Below the pieces are notes generated by a model. That model ran no database searches and was not told the origin of the DNA. It saw only the letters and a list, made by a program, of their open reading frames with translations. Positions 22,247-34,109 of a stretch of DNA of 64,000 nt are shown here, piece after piece; position 1 is the first letter of the stretch, and each line of letters opens with the position of its first letter. This DNA comes from Bufo bufo (Eukaryota > Chordata > Amphibia > Anura > Bufonidae). Both the position numbers and the translations under genes were made by a program. Location of the stretch: NCBI RefSeq assembly GCF_905171765.1, contig NC_053392.1:110628465-110692464 (forward strand). The letters are read 5' to 3'.

Positions 22247-22895
22247 CCGATGCAAGGGCCTGTTGGTGAGCTGACCCTGTAAAATATTATAGGTGAGGGC
22301 CGGATGGTGAGCTGACCCTGTTAAAGATTGTACATTAGGGCCTGCTGGTGAGCTGACACTCTAAAACATTATATGCAAGGGCCTGTCCCTAAAAGATTGT
22401 AGGTGGGGGCCTGATAGTGAGCTGGCCCTCTAAAACATTAAATGCTAGGGCCTGCAGGTGAGCTAACCCTCAAAAAGATTGTAGGTGAGGGCCTGCTGGT
22501 GAGCTGACCCTCTAAAACATTATATGTGAAGGCCTGCTGGTGAGCTGACCCTCTAAAAAGATTATAGGTGAGGGCCTGCTTGTGAGCTTACCCTGTAAAA
22601 CATTATGGTTGAGGGCCTGCTGGTGAGCTGACCCTCAAAACCATTATATGCGAGGGCCTGCTGGTGAGCTGACCCTCAAAACCATTATATGCGAGGGCCT
22701 GCTGGTGAGCTGATCCTCTAAAACATTTTGTTTGAGGGCCTGCTGGTGAGCTGACCCTGTAAAACATTATATGTGAGGGCCTGGAGTTGAGCTAACCCTC
22801 TAAGAGATTGTAGGTGGGGGCCTGCTGGTGAGATGACCCTCTAAAACATTATATGCGAGGGCCTGCAGGTGAGCTGACCCTCTACAACATTTGGA
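22247..22895 (-). repeat. 41-bp satellite in hAT-B 3' arm, about 16 units
   Basis: The unit gagggcctgctggtgagctgaccctctaaaacattatatgc recurs every 41 bp (for example 22621 and 22662), with occasional shortened units. A remnant of the same unit lies at 2332-2390. Confidence 0.9.
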
Positions 22896-23058
22896 GCGAG
22901 GGCAGATTAATATGCATGTTAATATGATGGAAGAGGAGGAGGAGAAGGACGAGAAAAGGAAGATTGAACCATATACAGTTTTTTTGTGGTGGAAGGGGTG
23001 CATGGGAATACAGTGTATTCAGTACATTATAAAAAACACATTTAAAGTGCCTTTATGT

Positions 23059-23782
23059 TCAGCCGCTTTCCTCTGGTAGAGTAGAGAAGTCAGGGGCATT
23101 CCAGGCCTTGCTTATTTTTATAAGAGTCAACCTGTCAGCATTTTCAGTTGACAGTCGGATGCGCTTATCAGTTATTATGCCGCCAGCAGCACTAAATACA
23201 CGCTCTGACAAAACGCTTTCGGCAGGGCAGGCCAGCACCTCCAAGGCGTAGAGCGCCAGTTCGTTTCACGTGTCCAGCTTAGACACCCAGTAGTTGTAAG
23301 GCACAGAGAGATAATTTTTTCACAAGGACCTTCTGGTATGGCACCATTTTGCTTGTCCTCTCCACCATAGAAATGAGAGATGAGAAGTTTTCTTTGTAGC
23401 GGGGGTCAAGAAGGGTGAACAACCAGTAATCCATGTTGTGTAAGATGCATATAACGTGTGGGTCATGGGAAAGGCAGCCTAACATAAAGTTAGCCATGTG
23501 TGCCAGAATCCCAACAGACTTAGCTGTCGTCATCTGGAGGATGACTCTCAATCTCCCCATCCTCTTCCTCTTCTTCTGCCCATCCACGCTGAACAGATGG
23601 AATTAAACTTCCATGAGTATTACCCCCTGTAGCGGAGGCAACCGTCTCCTGCTCCTCCTTCTCCTCCTCATCCAATTTGAGCTGAGAAGACGAACTGAGG
23701 GTGGTCTGGCTATCACCCTGTGTAAATGCCTTCCCCCATTTATACCTCTTCCACATGCAAAGCGTCGGCCTTAATTGCAAGC
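23059..23782 (-). pseudogene. hAT-B transposase, C-terminal part
   Basis: On the minus strand an acidic stretch (LDEEEKEEQE) is followed by MANFMLGCLSHDPHV, the YWLFTLLDPRYKENF motif and, after a frame change near 23260, LACPAESVLSERVFSAAGG with ITDKRIRLS and LIKISKAWN, the hAT dimerisation domain. It ends at a stop at 23059. Upstream it joins 37290-37395 if the hAT-A composite is removed. Confidence 0.85.
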
Positions 23783-26117
23783 AGGGAGTAGGGTTGAGCG
23801 AACCCGAACTTTATAATTTTTGGACCCCGGACCCGAATCCGAACTTTTCAGTAAAAGTTCTGGTTCGGGTTCGGTGTTCGGCCAGTGAATGGCGCTTTTT
23901 GAAAGGCTGCAGAGCAGCCAATCAACAAGCGTTTAACTTGTGTGCCCTTAAAAAGCCATCACAGCCATGCCTACTAATTGCATGGCTGTGATTGGCCAGT
24001 GCATGTGACCTAGCCTCTATATAAGCTGGAGTCACAAAGCTCTGCACGTCACTCTGCTCTGATTAGTGTAGGGATAGGATGCTGCTGCTGTGAGGGAGAG
24101 AATAGAACAGAACCTTTAATCTGAAGTGCTTGTTAACTCAGCGATCTACCTAGATTTTGTTTTGTGGATGCAGTGCACGATCTTTTTACCCTGCCCTGAG
24201 CCCAGTGACCCAGAAAAATTACTTTTATCCATCTATTAGTTAGGTGGGCGGCGGCGGCCATTTTATGCAAGTTCTGTGCACCAGCACAGCATATGTGCAT
24301 TTGTGACAGTCAAATAGAAGCTTGAAATACTGCAATTATGTTCTGGGTTTAAAAAAAATCACCCATTTTTGGCAAGGCCCTACATCTGTGGCCTTTGCAA
24401 CATTTGTCTGTGTGCAATTTAAGCTTGAAATACTACAATAATTTTCTGGTTTTCAAAAAACACCCTTTGTGGGCAAAATACTAAATTTTGCAGCCCTTGC
24501 TGTATCTGTCAGTCTGAAATACAAGTGTTATATACTGCTGTCATATTCTGTTATTAAAAAAAACACCCATTTAGGGTAAAATCCTAATTTTGCAACGTTT
24601 GCTGCATCTGTCATTGTTAAATACAAGCTTGAAATACTGCAATAATTTTCTGGTTTTAAAAAAGCACCCCTTTTTGGCAATACCCTCCATCTGGGGATTA
24701 TGCAGATTTTGTCAGTGTGCAATTGAAGCTTAAAATACTGCAATAATTTTCTGGGTTTTAAAAACCACCCTTTTTGGGCAAAATAATAAATTGTACAGCC
24801 CTTGTTGCATCTGTCAGTGTGAAATACAAGCGTTAGATACTGCTGTCATATTCTGTTATAAAAAAAACACCCATTTTGGGCAAAAAACAAAATTTGCGGT
24901 GTTTGCTGCATCTGTCATTGTTAAATACAAGCTTGAAATACAGCAATAATTTTCTGGGTTTAAAAAAGCACCCCCTTTTGGCAATACCCTCCATCTGGGG
25001 CTTATGCAGAAATAGTCAACGTGCAATTTAACCTTGAAATACAGCAATAATTTTCTGGATTTTAAACATCCTTTTTGGGCAAAATACTAAATTTTACAGC
25101 CCTTGCTGCATCTGTCAGTGTGAAATACTGAAATAATTTTCTGGGTTTAAAAAAGCACCCATTTTTGGCAATACCCTCCATCTGGGGCCTATGCAGGTTT
25201 TGTCAGTGTGCAATTTAAGCTTGAAATAATTCAATATTTTCTGGCATTTAAAAAACACCCATTTAGGGCAATACCCTCCATCTGGGGCCTGTGCCGCATT
25301 TGTCATTGTGCAATTTAAGCTTGAAATACAGCAATCATTTTCTGGGTTTTAAAAAACACCCATTTAGGGCAAAATCCAAATTTTGCGGCATTTACTGAAT
25401 CTGTCATTGTTAAATACAAGCTTGAAATACAGCAATAATTTTCTGGGTTTAAAAAAGCACCCCTTTTTGGCAATACCCTCCTTCTGGGGCCTATGCAGAA
25501 ATAGTCAGTGTGCAATTTAACCTTGAAATACAGCAATAATTTTCTGGGTTTTAAACTTCCTTTTTGGGCAAAATACTAAATTTTACAGCCCTTCAGTGTG
25601 AAATACAAGAGTTATATACTGCTGTCATATTCTGTTATAAAAAAAAACACCCATTTAGGGCAAAATCCAAATTTTGCGGCGTTTGCTGCATCTGTCATTG
25701 TTAACCACTTGCCGCCTCTGTAATGCCGATAGGCGTCCGGACGGCAGCGCTCTCGGGTCTCAGCGACGCCTATTGGCGTCATCTCACAGCGGCGCGCAGC
25801 TCTGAAGTTAAACTACAGCCTGCCAGCGCTGATCATTCGCTGGCAGTCTGTAGATGTTAAAAAAATCGCATCAGAAAGGTATATTAGACGCTGTTTTGTT
25901 AACAGTGTCTGATATACCTGCTACCTGCTCCTCTGGTGGTCCCTTTTGCTTGGATCTACCACCAGAGGACACAGGCAGCTCTGTAAGTAGCACCAAGCAC
26001 CACACTACACTACACCCACCGTGTCACTTATTAACCCCTTTTTAACCCCTGATCACCCCATATAGACTCCCTGATCACCCCCCTGTCAACCCCCTGTCAT
26101 TGATCACCCCCCTGTAA

Positions 26118-26429
26118 GGCTCCATTCAGACGTCCTTATGTGTTTTGCGGATCCACGGATCCGCAAAACACGGACACCGGCAATGTGCTTTCCGCATTTT
26201 GCGGATCCGCACATTGCCAGAACTATATAGAAAATGCCTTTTCTTGTCCGCAATTGCGGACAAGAATAGGACATGTTCTATATTTTTGCGGAACGGAAGT
26301 GCGGACCCGGAAGTGCAGATCCGCAATTCCGGATCCGAGCGGGACAAAGTCTGTCCCCATAGAAATGGATGGGTCCGCAATTCTGTTCCGCAAAATGCGG
26401 AACAGCATTGAGGATCTGTGAATGGGGCC
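26118..26429. mobile_element. Harbinger-like MITE, TAA-flanked
   Basis: The ends GGCTCCATTCAGACGTCC and the inverse of GGCCCCATTCACAG are flanked by TAA on each side (26115-26117, 26430-26432). The interior is made of inverted tgcggatccgca-type motifs. Related to the MITEs inside hAT-N copies 1 and 3. Three-base TWA duplications are a PIF/Harbinger trait. Confidence 0.65.
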
Positions 26430-26719
26430 TAAGGGTCCCTTATCACGGCCAGTTAGTTAGCTACTTGTTAGGTAGTTAGCGCCCAGCCCACCGCACCACA
26501 GTCACTGATTAGTCGCTGATTAGCGTCATCGCTGTCGCTAATCAGCACTAGTACTATATAGTATGTGTAAGTGATCAAGACTGATCGCAATCAGATCTAT
26601 ATCAGTACATTAGGGTCACCTTAGGCTCTACAAAAAAATTTTTTTTTTGGCTGACATTTTTGGGCTGACATTTTTTCATCCACATTGATCGATGCGAATG
26701 AAGAAATCTGTGCCGTTCA

Positions 26720-28640
26720 TTTTTTCTTTTAGCCCAGAGTCTCAATGGAAAAAAAAAATCTCATTACCCGTATGCTCAATATAAGGAGAATAGCAGAAAC
26801 TCCTAATGCTGGCCATACATGTAATGATTGCGGAGACCCTAAAATGCCAGGGCAGTACAAACACCCCACAAATGACCCCATTTTGGAAAGAAGACACCCC
26901 AAGGTATTCGCTGAGGGGCATGTTGAGTCCATGAAAGATTGAACTTTTTGTCACAAGTTAGTGGAAAGGGAGAGTTTGTGAGAAAAAAAAATAAAAAATC
27001 AATTTCCGTTAACTTGTGCCAAAAAAAAAAATCTTCTATGAACTCGCCATGCCCCTCACGGAATACCTTGGGGTGTCTTCTTTCCAAAATGGGGTCACAT
27101 GTGGGGTATTTATACTGCCCTGGCATTTTAGGGGCCCTAAAGCGTGAGAAGAAGTCTGGAATCCAAATGCCTAAAAATGCCCTCCTAAAAGGTACTCATT
27201 GGCCCCTTTGCTCATCTTGACTGCAAAAAAGTGTCACTCATGTGGTATCGCGGTACTCAGGAGAAGTAGGACAATGTGTTTTGGGGTGTATTTTTTGATA
27301 TACCCATGCTGGGTGAGAGAAATATCTCTGTAAATTGTCAACTTTGTATAAAAAAAATTGAAAAAGTTGTCATTTACAGAGATATTTCTCACACACAGTA
27401 TGGGTATATGTAAAAATACACCCCAAAACACATTGCCCATTGAGTATAGAAATACCACATGTGTGACACTTTTTTGCAGCCTAAGTGCGCAAAGGGGCTC
27501 AAATTCCAATGAGTACTTTTAGGATTTCACAGGGCATTTTTACGCATTTGGATTCCAAACTACTTCTCACGTTTTAGGGCCCCTAAAATGCGGGGCAGTA
27601 TAAATACCCCACAAGTGTCCCCATTTTAGAAAGAAGACACCCAAAGGTATTCCGTTAGGGGTATGGTGAGTTCATGTAAAATTTTATTTTTTGTCACAAG
27701 TTAGTGGAATATGAGACTTTGTAAGAAAAAATAAAACGAAAAAAATATTTCCGCTAACTTGTGCCAAAAAAAAAATCTTCTATGAACTCGCCATGCCCCT
27801 CACGGAATACTTTGGGGTGTCTTCTTTCCAAAATGGGGTCACATGTGGAGTATTTATACTGCCCTGGCATTTTATAGGCCCTAAAGCGTGAGAAGTAGTT
27901 TGGAATCCAAATGCCTAAAAATGCCCTGTGAAATCCTAAAGGTACTCATTGGAATTTGGGCCCCTTTGTGCACCTAGGCTGCAAAAAAGTGTCACACATG
28001 TGGTATCGCCGTACTCAGAAGAAGTAGGTCAATGTGTTTTGGGGTGTAATTTTACATATACCCATACTGTGTGTGAGAAATATCTCTGTAAATGACAACT
28101 TTAAATTTTTTTTATACAAAGTTGTCAATTTACAGAGATATTTCTCTCACCCAGCATGGGTATATGTAAAAATACACGCCAAAACACATTGCCCTACTTC
28201 TTCTGAGTACGGCTATACCACATGTGTGACACTTTTTTGCAGCCTAGGTGCGTAAAGGGGCCGAAAGTCCAATGAGTACCTTTAGACTTTACAGGGTTGC
28301 TCACAATTTAGCCCCGCCCAAAATGCCAGAACAGTAAACACACCTCACAAATGACCCCATTTTGGAAAGTAGACACCCCAAGGTATTCACTGAGGGGCAT
28401 AGTGAGTCCGTGGGAGATTTTTATTTTTTTTTGCCAGAAGTTAGCAGAAATGGAAACTTTATTTATTTATTTTTCCCCAGAAAGTGTCATTTTCCGCTAA
28501 CTTGTGAAAAAAAATTAAATCATACATAAACTCACCATGCCCCTCCGCGAATACTTTGGGTGTCTTCTTTCTAAAATGGGGTCATTTGGGGGTATTTATA
28601 CTATCCTGGCATTCTAGCACCTCAAGAAACATGACAGGTG
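26720..28640. repeat. Alternating inverted modules inside the TTAA element
   Basis: A module containing ccattttggaaagaagacac and ggggcat recurs at least five times in both orientations. Two modules are near-palindromes around 27350 and 28110, where acagagatatttctc and its complement flank an A/T-rich centre. All reading frames here are mirror images of these modules, so I call none coding. Confidence 0.75.
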
Positions 28641-29001
28641 CTCAGAAAGTCAGAGCTTCAAAATGCGGAAATTCACATTTTTGTACTATAGTTTGTAAAC
28701 GCTATAACTTTTGCGCAAACCAATAAATATACACTTATTGGATATTTTTATCAAAGACATGTAGCACAATAAATTCTGACACAAACTTGTATAGAAATGT
28801 AATTATATTTGAACAATTTTACCAGAAAAAGTTAAAAATACACTTTTTTGGAGAAAATTGCAGTCTATTTTGATTAATATCAGAAAATTTAAAATCTCAG
28901 CAGCAATCAAATACCACCAAAAGAAAGCTGTATTTGTGAGAAGAAAAGGAGGTAAAATTAATTTGGGTGCCAAGTTGCATGACCGAGCAATAAACCGTTA
29001 A

Positions 29002-29497
29002 GGCCTCTTTCACACTACAGTATGTCGATTTCAGTGTTTTGCGTTCCGTTTTTCACTGATCCGTTGTTCCATTTTTTTGTTTCCGTTGTGTTTCCGTTTT
29101 GGTTCCGTTTTTCCGTTCCGTTTTTCCGTATGGCATATACAGTATACAGTAATTACATAGAGAAAATTGGGCTGGGCATAACATTTTCAATAGATGGTTC
29201 AGAAAAAACCGGAATGGAAACGGAAGACATACGGATGCATTTCCGTATGTGTTCCATTTTTTTTGCGGACCCATTGAATTGAATGGAGCCACAGAACGTG
29301 ATTTGCGGCCAAATATAGGACATGTTCTATCTTTCAACGGAACGGAAAAACGGAAATACGGAAACGGAATGCCTACGGAACACATTCCATTTTTTTGGCG
29401 GAACCATTGAAATGAATGGTTCCGTATACGGACCGTATACGGAACGCAAAAAACGGCCCGCAAAACAAAAACAAAAAAAGGTAGTGTGAAAGAGGCC
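29002..29497. mobile_element. Harbinger-like MITE with GGCCTCTTTCACAC ends
   Basis: GGCCTCTTTCACACTAC on the left and its inverse on the right (gtagtgtgaaagaggcc) are flanked by TAA at 28999-29001 and 29498-29500. The interior is rich in ccgttccgttt and its complement. It shares terminal sequence with the larger element at 52945-53867. Confidence 0.75.
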
Positions 29498-30474
29498 TAA
29501 AGTTGTGAAGTGCCGATTTGTAAAAAAGGGCCTGGTCACTAGGGGGGCATAAACCTGTGGTCCTTAAGTGGTTAAATACAAGCTTGAAATACTGCAATAA
29601 TTTTCTGGGTTTTAAAAAAGCACCCTTTTTGGCAATACCCTCCATCTGGTGCCTATGCAGGTTTTGTCAGTGTGCAATTTAACCTTGAAATACTGCAATA
29701 ATTTTCTAGGTTTTAAAAAACACCCTTTTTGGGCCAAATACTAAATTTTACAGCCCTTGCTGCATCTGTCAGTGTGAAATACAAGCGTTAGCTACTACTG
29801 TTATTATCTGTTATTAAAAAAAAAACTGCCATTTAGGGCAATACCCTACATCTGGGGCCTATGCTGCATTTGTTAGTGTGACATACAAGCTAGAAATACT
29901 GCAATAATATTCTAGGTTTAAAAAAACACCCATTTTGGGCAAAATACTAAATTTGCGGCCTTGGCTGCATCTGTCAGTGTGAAATACACGCGTTAGATAC
30001 TGGTGTTCTATTCTGTTATAAAAAAAACACCCATTTTGGGCAAAATACAAAATTTGCAGCCTTTGCTGCATCTGTCGTGTGAGATACAAGCTTGAAATAT
30101 TGCAATAATATTCTGGGTTTAAAAAAACACCCATTTTGGGCAAAATACTAAATTTGCAGCCTTTGATGGATCTGTCAGTGTGAAATACACGCGTTAGATA
30201 CTGGTGTTCTATTTTGTTATTAAAAAAACACCTATTTTGGGCCAAATACTAAATTTGCGGCCTGGGCTGCATCAGTCAGTGTGAAATACACGTGGTAGAT
30301 ACTGGTGTTCTATTCTGTTATAAAAAAAAAAAAAAACCCATTTTGGGCAAAATACTAAATTTGCAGCCTTGGCTGCATCTGTCAGTGTGAAATACTTGCG
30401 TTAGATACTGGTGTTCTATTCTGTTATAAAAAAAAAAAACACCCATTTTGGGCAAGAACCAGAATTTGCGGAGG

Positions 30475-33400
30475 ATGAGGAGAGTGTCGAATAAGGGATG
30501 TGGCCCCGGTTGTGGTGCTGCTGGTGGAGCGCCTGTTGCAGAGAGAGGACGTGGTCGATCTGTGCCAGCTACACGCACAAGTGAAACCCCTTCCTCAGGT
30601 GCGAGTAGGTGACAGAACCTTCAGCGTTATTTGGTCGGGCCTAATGCGGCTCTACGAAGGGTAAGGCCAGAACAAGTACAGGCGAAAGTAGATTGGGTTG
30701 CTGACAGTGCCTCCAGCACCAGTCATGCAGCAGTCTCTTCTGCTTTTTCCCCCATAGCCCTGCCCCAGAAGTGGAAGAGATTGAGTCCACCGATGTCCAA
30801 CCACTTATGTTTCAAGATGAGTACATGGGAGGACCACCTCAGCACATCTCGGATGGTGACGAAGCAGAGGTGCCAACTGCTGGGGCTTTCGAAAGTGTGC
30901 AGACTGACAACGAGGGCAGGGGTGAAGACTGGGTGTAAGATGATGTGGAGGGCGATAAGGTCCTCAACCCCACATGGAATTAAGGTCATGTGAGTGACCT
31001 GTGTAGTTCGGAGGAAAAGGCGGTGGTCGCACAGAGCCACCAGCAAAGCAGAATAGGGAGCAGGGTGCAAAAGCGGAGCCGCCATCCCCTAGACAGTACG
31101 CCTGCTACTGCCCAACACAGCAAGGGACCGAGCACACCAAAGCCAGCTCCAAGGAGTTCCCTGGCGTGTCAGTTCTTCAGACAATGTGCTGACGACAAGA
31201 CACGAGTGGTTTGCACGCTGTGCAATCAGAGCCTGAAGCGAGGCATAAACGTTCTCAACCTGAGCACAACCTGCATGATCAGGCATCTAAGTGCATAGCA
31301 CAAGCTACAGTGGAGTAGACACCTCAAAAACAAAGAAAGGTCTCTGGCTCCTCCTGCTCCTCCTGCTTCTTCTTCTGCTGCAGTCTCAGCCTCTTCATCC
31401 ACCTCTGGAGTGACAATGGCATCTGCCACCCTGCAAACAGAGGATTTGCCAGCAACACCACCACCTGGGTCACCAAGCATCTCCACAATTTCCCAAGGAA
31501 GTGTTCAGCTCTCCATCTCCTAAACACTGGAGCGGAAGAGAAAGTACCCCCCTACCCACCCGCGATCACTGGTCCTCAATGCCAGTATTTCAAAACTACT
31601 GGCCTTTGAAATGCTGTCATTCTGTCTGGTGGAGACGGAGAGTTTTAAAAGCCTTATGGCGGTGGCTGTCCCACAGTAAGTCGTGCCCAGCCGCCACTAC
31701 TTTTCCAGGCAAGTCATCCCTTCCCTTCAACAAAGTGGGGGACAAAATCAGATGTGCACTGCGCAACGCCATTGGTGGCAAGGTCCACCAAACTACGGAT
31801 ATGTGGACCAGTAAGCATGGTCAGGGACTTTATATCTCCCTAACAGCACACTGGGTAAATGCAGTGGCGGCTGGGCCTGAGGCGGATAGCAGTTTGGCGC
31901 ATGTCTTTCCACCACCAAGGATTGCAGGGCGCTTCTCTTTGCCTCCTGTTGCTTCCTCCTCCTACTCCACTTCCTCATCCTCTACCGCCTTCTCAGCCGG
32001 TCAGAATAACACCTTCACCACCAACTTCAGCACAGCCAGGGGTAAATGACAGAAGGCATATATGTTTGTGGGACAAACCCCACACCGTGCAGGAGGTGTA
32101 GACGGGCATGGAACAACAGACCGTTGAGTAGTTGGTGCCAGTGAGCCTCAAGACAGGCCTGTTGGTGTGCGATAATGGGCAAAATCTCGTAGCAGCTCTG
32201 GGACTAGTCGGTTTGACGCACATCCCTTCCTAGCGCATGTGCTGAATTTGGTGGTGCAGAGGTTCCTTAAAAATTATCCCGATATGTCAGAGCTGCTGCA
32301 GAAAGTGCGGGCCGTCTGTGCACGCTTTCGGCGTTCTCACCCTGCTGCTGCTCGCCTGTCAGCGCTGCAGCGTAACTTCGGCCTTCCGGCTCACTGCCTC
32401 ATATGCGACTTGCCCACAAGGTGGAACTCCACCTTGCATGCTGGCCAGACTATGCGAGCAGCAGCAGGTGATAGTGGAGTTTCAGCTGCAGCACGCACGG
32501 GTGAGTCACTCTGCGATAAAGCACCGCTTCACCACCAATGACTGGGCCTCCATGCAAGACCTGTGTTCCTTGTTGCGCTGTTTTGAGTACTCCACCAACA
32601 TGGCCAGTGCCGATAACACTGTTCTCAGCGTTACTATCCCACTTCTATGCCTCCTTGAAAAAAGTGGCTCCGAGGGTGGGTTCCTGCATTCACAAACGCC
32701 AGGTACACAATTGTCCAGCCAGTTCTGGAGGATGATGAGGTGGAGGATGAAGAGATGGAGGAGGAGGAACCTTGTTCACAGCAGGGTGGCACCCAAACCA
32801 GCTCATGGCCATCATTGGTGCATGGCTGGGGGGATACAGAGGACACAGACGATACACCTCCCACAGAGGACAGTTTTTCGTTGTCTCTGGGCAGCTTGGC
32901 ATACATGAGCGATTACATGCTGCAGTGTCTCCGCAATGACCGCCGAGTTGCCCACATGTTGCCCACATTCTAACTTGTGCTGATTACTGGGTGGCCACGC
33001 TGCTGGATCCCCGATACAAGGACAACGTACCATCCTTAATTCCGTAACTGGTGCTTGATCGTAAGATGCACGATAACAAACACACGCTGGTAGACGCGCT
33101 GCTGGTGGCAATCCAAGCTAACAGCAGGGGCACAGTGGAAGCACAAGGTGAAGGCAGAAGAGGAGGAAGAGGTCGCCAACGCAGCTGGGGCACCACTCAG
33201 AAGGCAGCTGATATGGAACGTCTTAGCAGGAGGCAGCATTTCAGCAACATGGTGGAGCAGTATGTGTGCACACGCCTACACGTACTGAATGATGGGTCTG
33301 CTCCCTTCAACTTCTGGGTCTCCAAATTGGGCACATGGCCTGAGCTTGCCCTTTACGCCTTGGAGGTGCTGGCCTGCCCTGCAGCAAGTGTATTATCTGA

Positions 33401-33488
33401 ACGTGTGCTTAGCATGGCAGGGGGCGTTATCACAGACAAGCGCAGCCGCCTGTCTGCAGCCAATGTGGACAAGCTCAAGTTCATTTAA
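30475..33488 (+). pseudogene. hAT-A transposase pseudogene in the composite
   Basis: It starts MRRVSNKGCGPGC, has an in-frame stop at about 30612, then QNLQRYLVGPNAALRRVRPE. Several further stops and frame changes follow. Recognisable parts: the BED finger (CTLCNQSLKRGINVL), HQTTDMWTSKHGQGLY (first catalytic Asp), a damaged VCDNGQN segment, LCDLPTRW-like motif (ICDLPTRWNSTLH), an acidic stretch, WVATLLDPRYKDN, and ALEVLACPAASVLSERVLS with ITDKRSRLS. It ends at a stop at 33488 where the relative at 10393 continues. More decayed than the copy at 10393-13847, with a different pattern of lesions. Confidence 0.88.
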
Positions 33489-33829
33489 ATGAACCAGGCA
33501 TGGATCCTTCCCACAGGACTTGTCCGTACCTTGTGCAGAATAGACATGGATACCGGCCTTACTCAGCCATTGTTATACAACAGAGTAATTGCTCATTGTT
33601 GTATTTTTTCCCACTCTTTTGGGGTGTACCTTAATTAATAAAATAAAATGAAATTTTAAACCAAAAACCAGTGTTGGCTACCTCGTCCTCCTTCACCGCC
33701 GCTTCCACATACACCGCTATGTCCACCCCCTCCTCAACCTTCTACTCGATATGGACCTCCACCTCATAAATCAAGATTATTATTTTTTTATTTGTACGTA
33801 TTTTATTTTATGTAATTTCACTAATTTGT
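33489..33829 (+). other. hAT-A 3' non-coding region (first copy in the composite)
   Basis: Includes gaaccaggcatgg, ttttggggtgtaccttaatt and the caccgccgcttccac block, all matching 1880-2000 and 36845-36960. No gene. Confidence 0.7.
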
Positions 33830-34099
33830 CTGTTACATATTCAGGTTAAATTCACCAATTTTGGGCTGTGATATTTCCCTACTCTACCTAGTAGACAGGT
33901 AAACGATTTTCACTAATATTTCTGTTACATTGTCGGGTGACATTTACCAATTTTTGGCTGTGATATACCCCTGCTCTACCTAATTCACAGGTTAATAAAA
34001 TTCACAAATTTTTCTGTTACATTGTCGGGTGACATTCACCAATTTTTGCCTGTGATATACCCCTGCTCTAACTAGTTGACAGGTTTATAAATTTCACAC
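33830..34099 (+). repeat. 91-bp tandem array in hAT-A composite
   Basis: Three units of the same repeat as 1077-1440 (accaatttttggctgtgata, cccctgctctacctaa...). The array stops inside a unit where gypsy sequence begins; both sequences contain a cacaNatttttc-like stretch at the join. Confidence 0.82.
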
Positions 34100-34109
34100 A
34101 TTTTTCCAG

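Larger units (their letters stand above)
25705..29571. mobile_element. TTAA-flanked non-autonomous DNA transposon (piggyBac-like)
   Basis: Exact TTAA duplications flank it (25701-25704 and 29572-29575), and the host array reads through if one is removed. The ends are CCACTTGCCGCC and, reversed from the right, CCACTTAAGGACC. TTAA targeting with CC-starting ends suggests piggyBac; Kolobok also targets TTAA. No transposase frame is visible over 3.9 kb. The interior has head-to-head modules and two nested Harbinger-like MITEs. Confidence 0.72.
24310..30470 (+). repeat. AT-rich tandem array, about 100-bp units, in hAT-A composite 5' arm
   Basis: Related blocks such as ttgaaatactgcaataattttctggg, aaaacacccattttgggcaa and ctgcatctgtcagtgtgaaatacaag recur irregularly across 24310-25700 and 29576-30470. 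The TTAA element interrupts the array within cattgTTAAatacaagc. Short frames on the minus strand here are by-products. Confidence 0.82.

Noticed and set aside
26745..28255. Short frames in the TTAA element as a piggyBac transposase
   Set aside because: They are mirror translations of the repeated inverted modules and show no DDE/D motifs.
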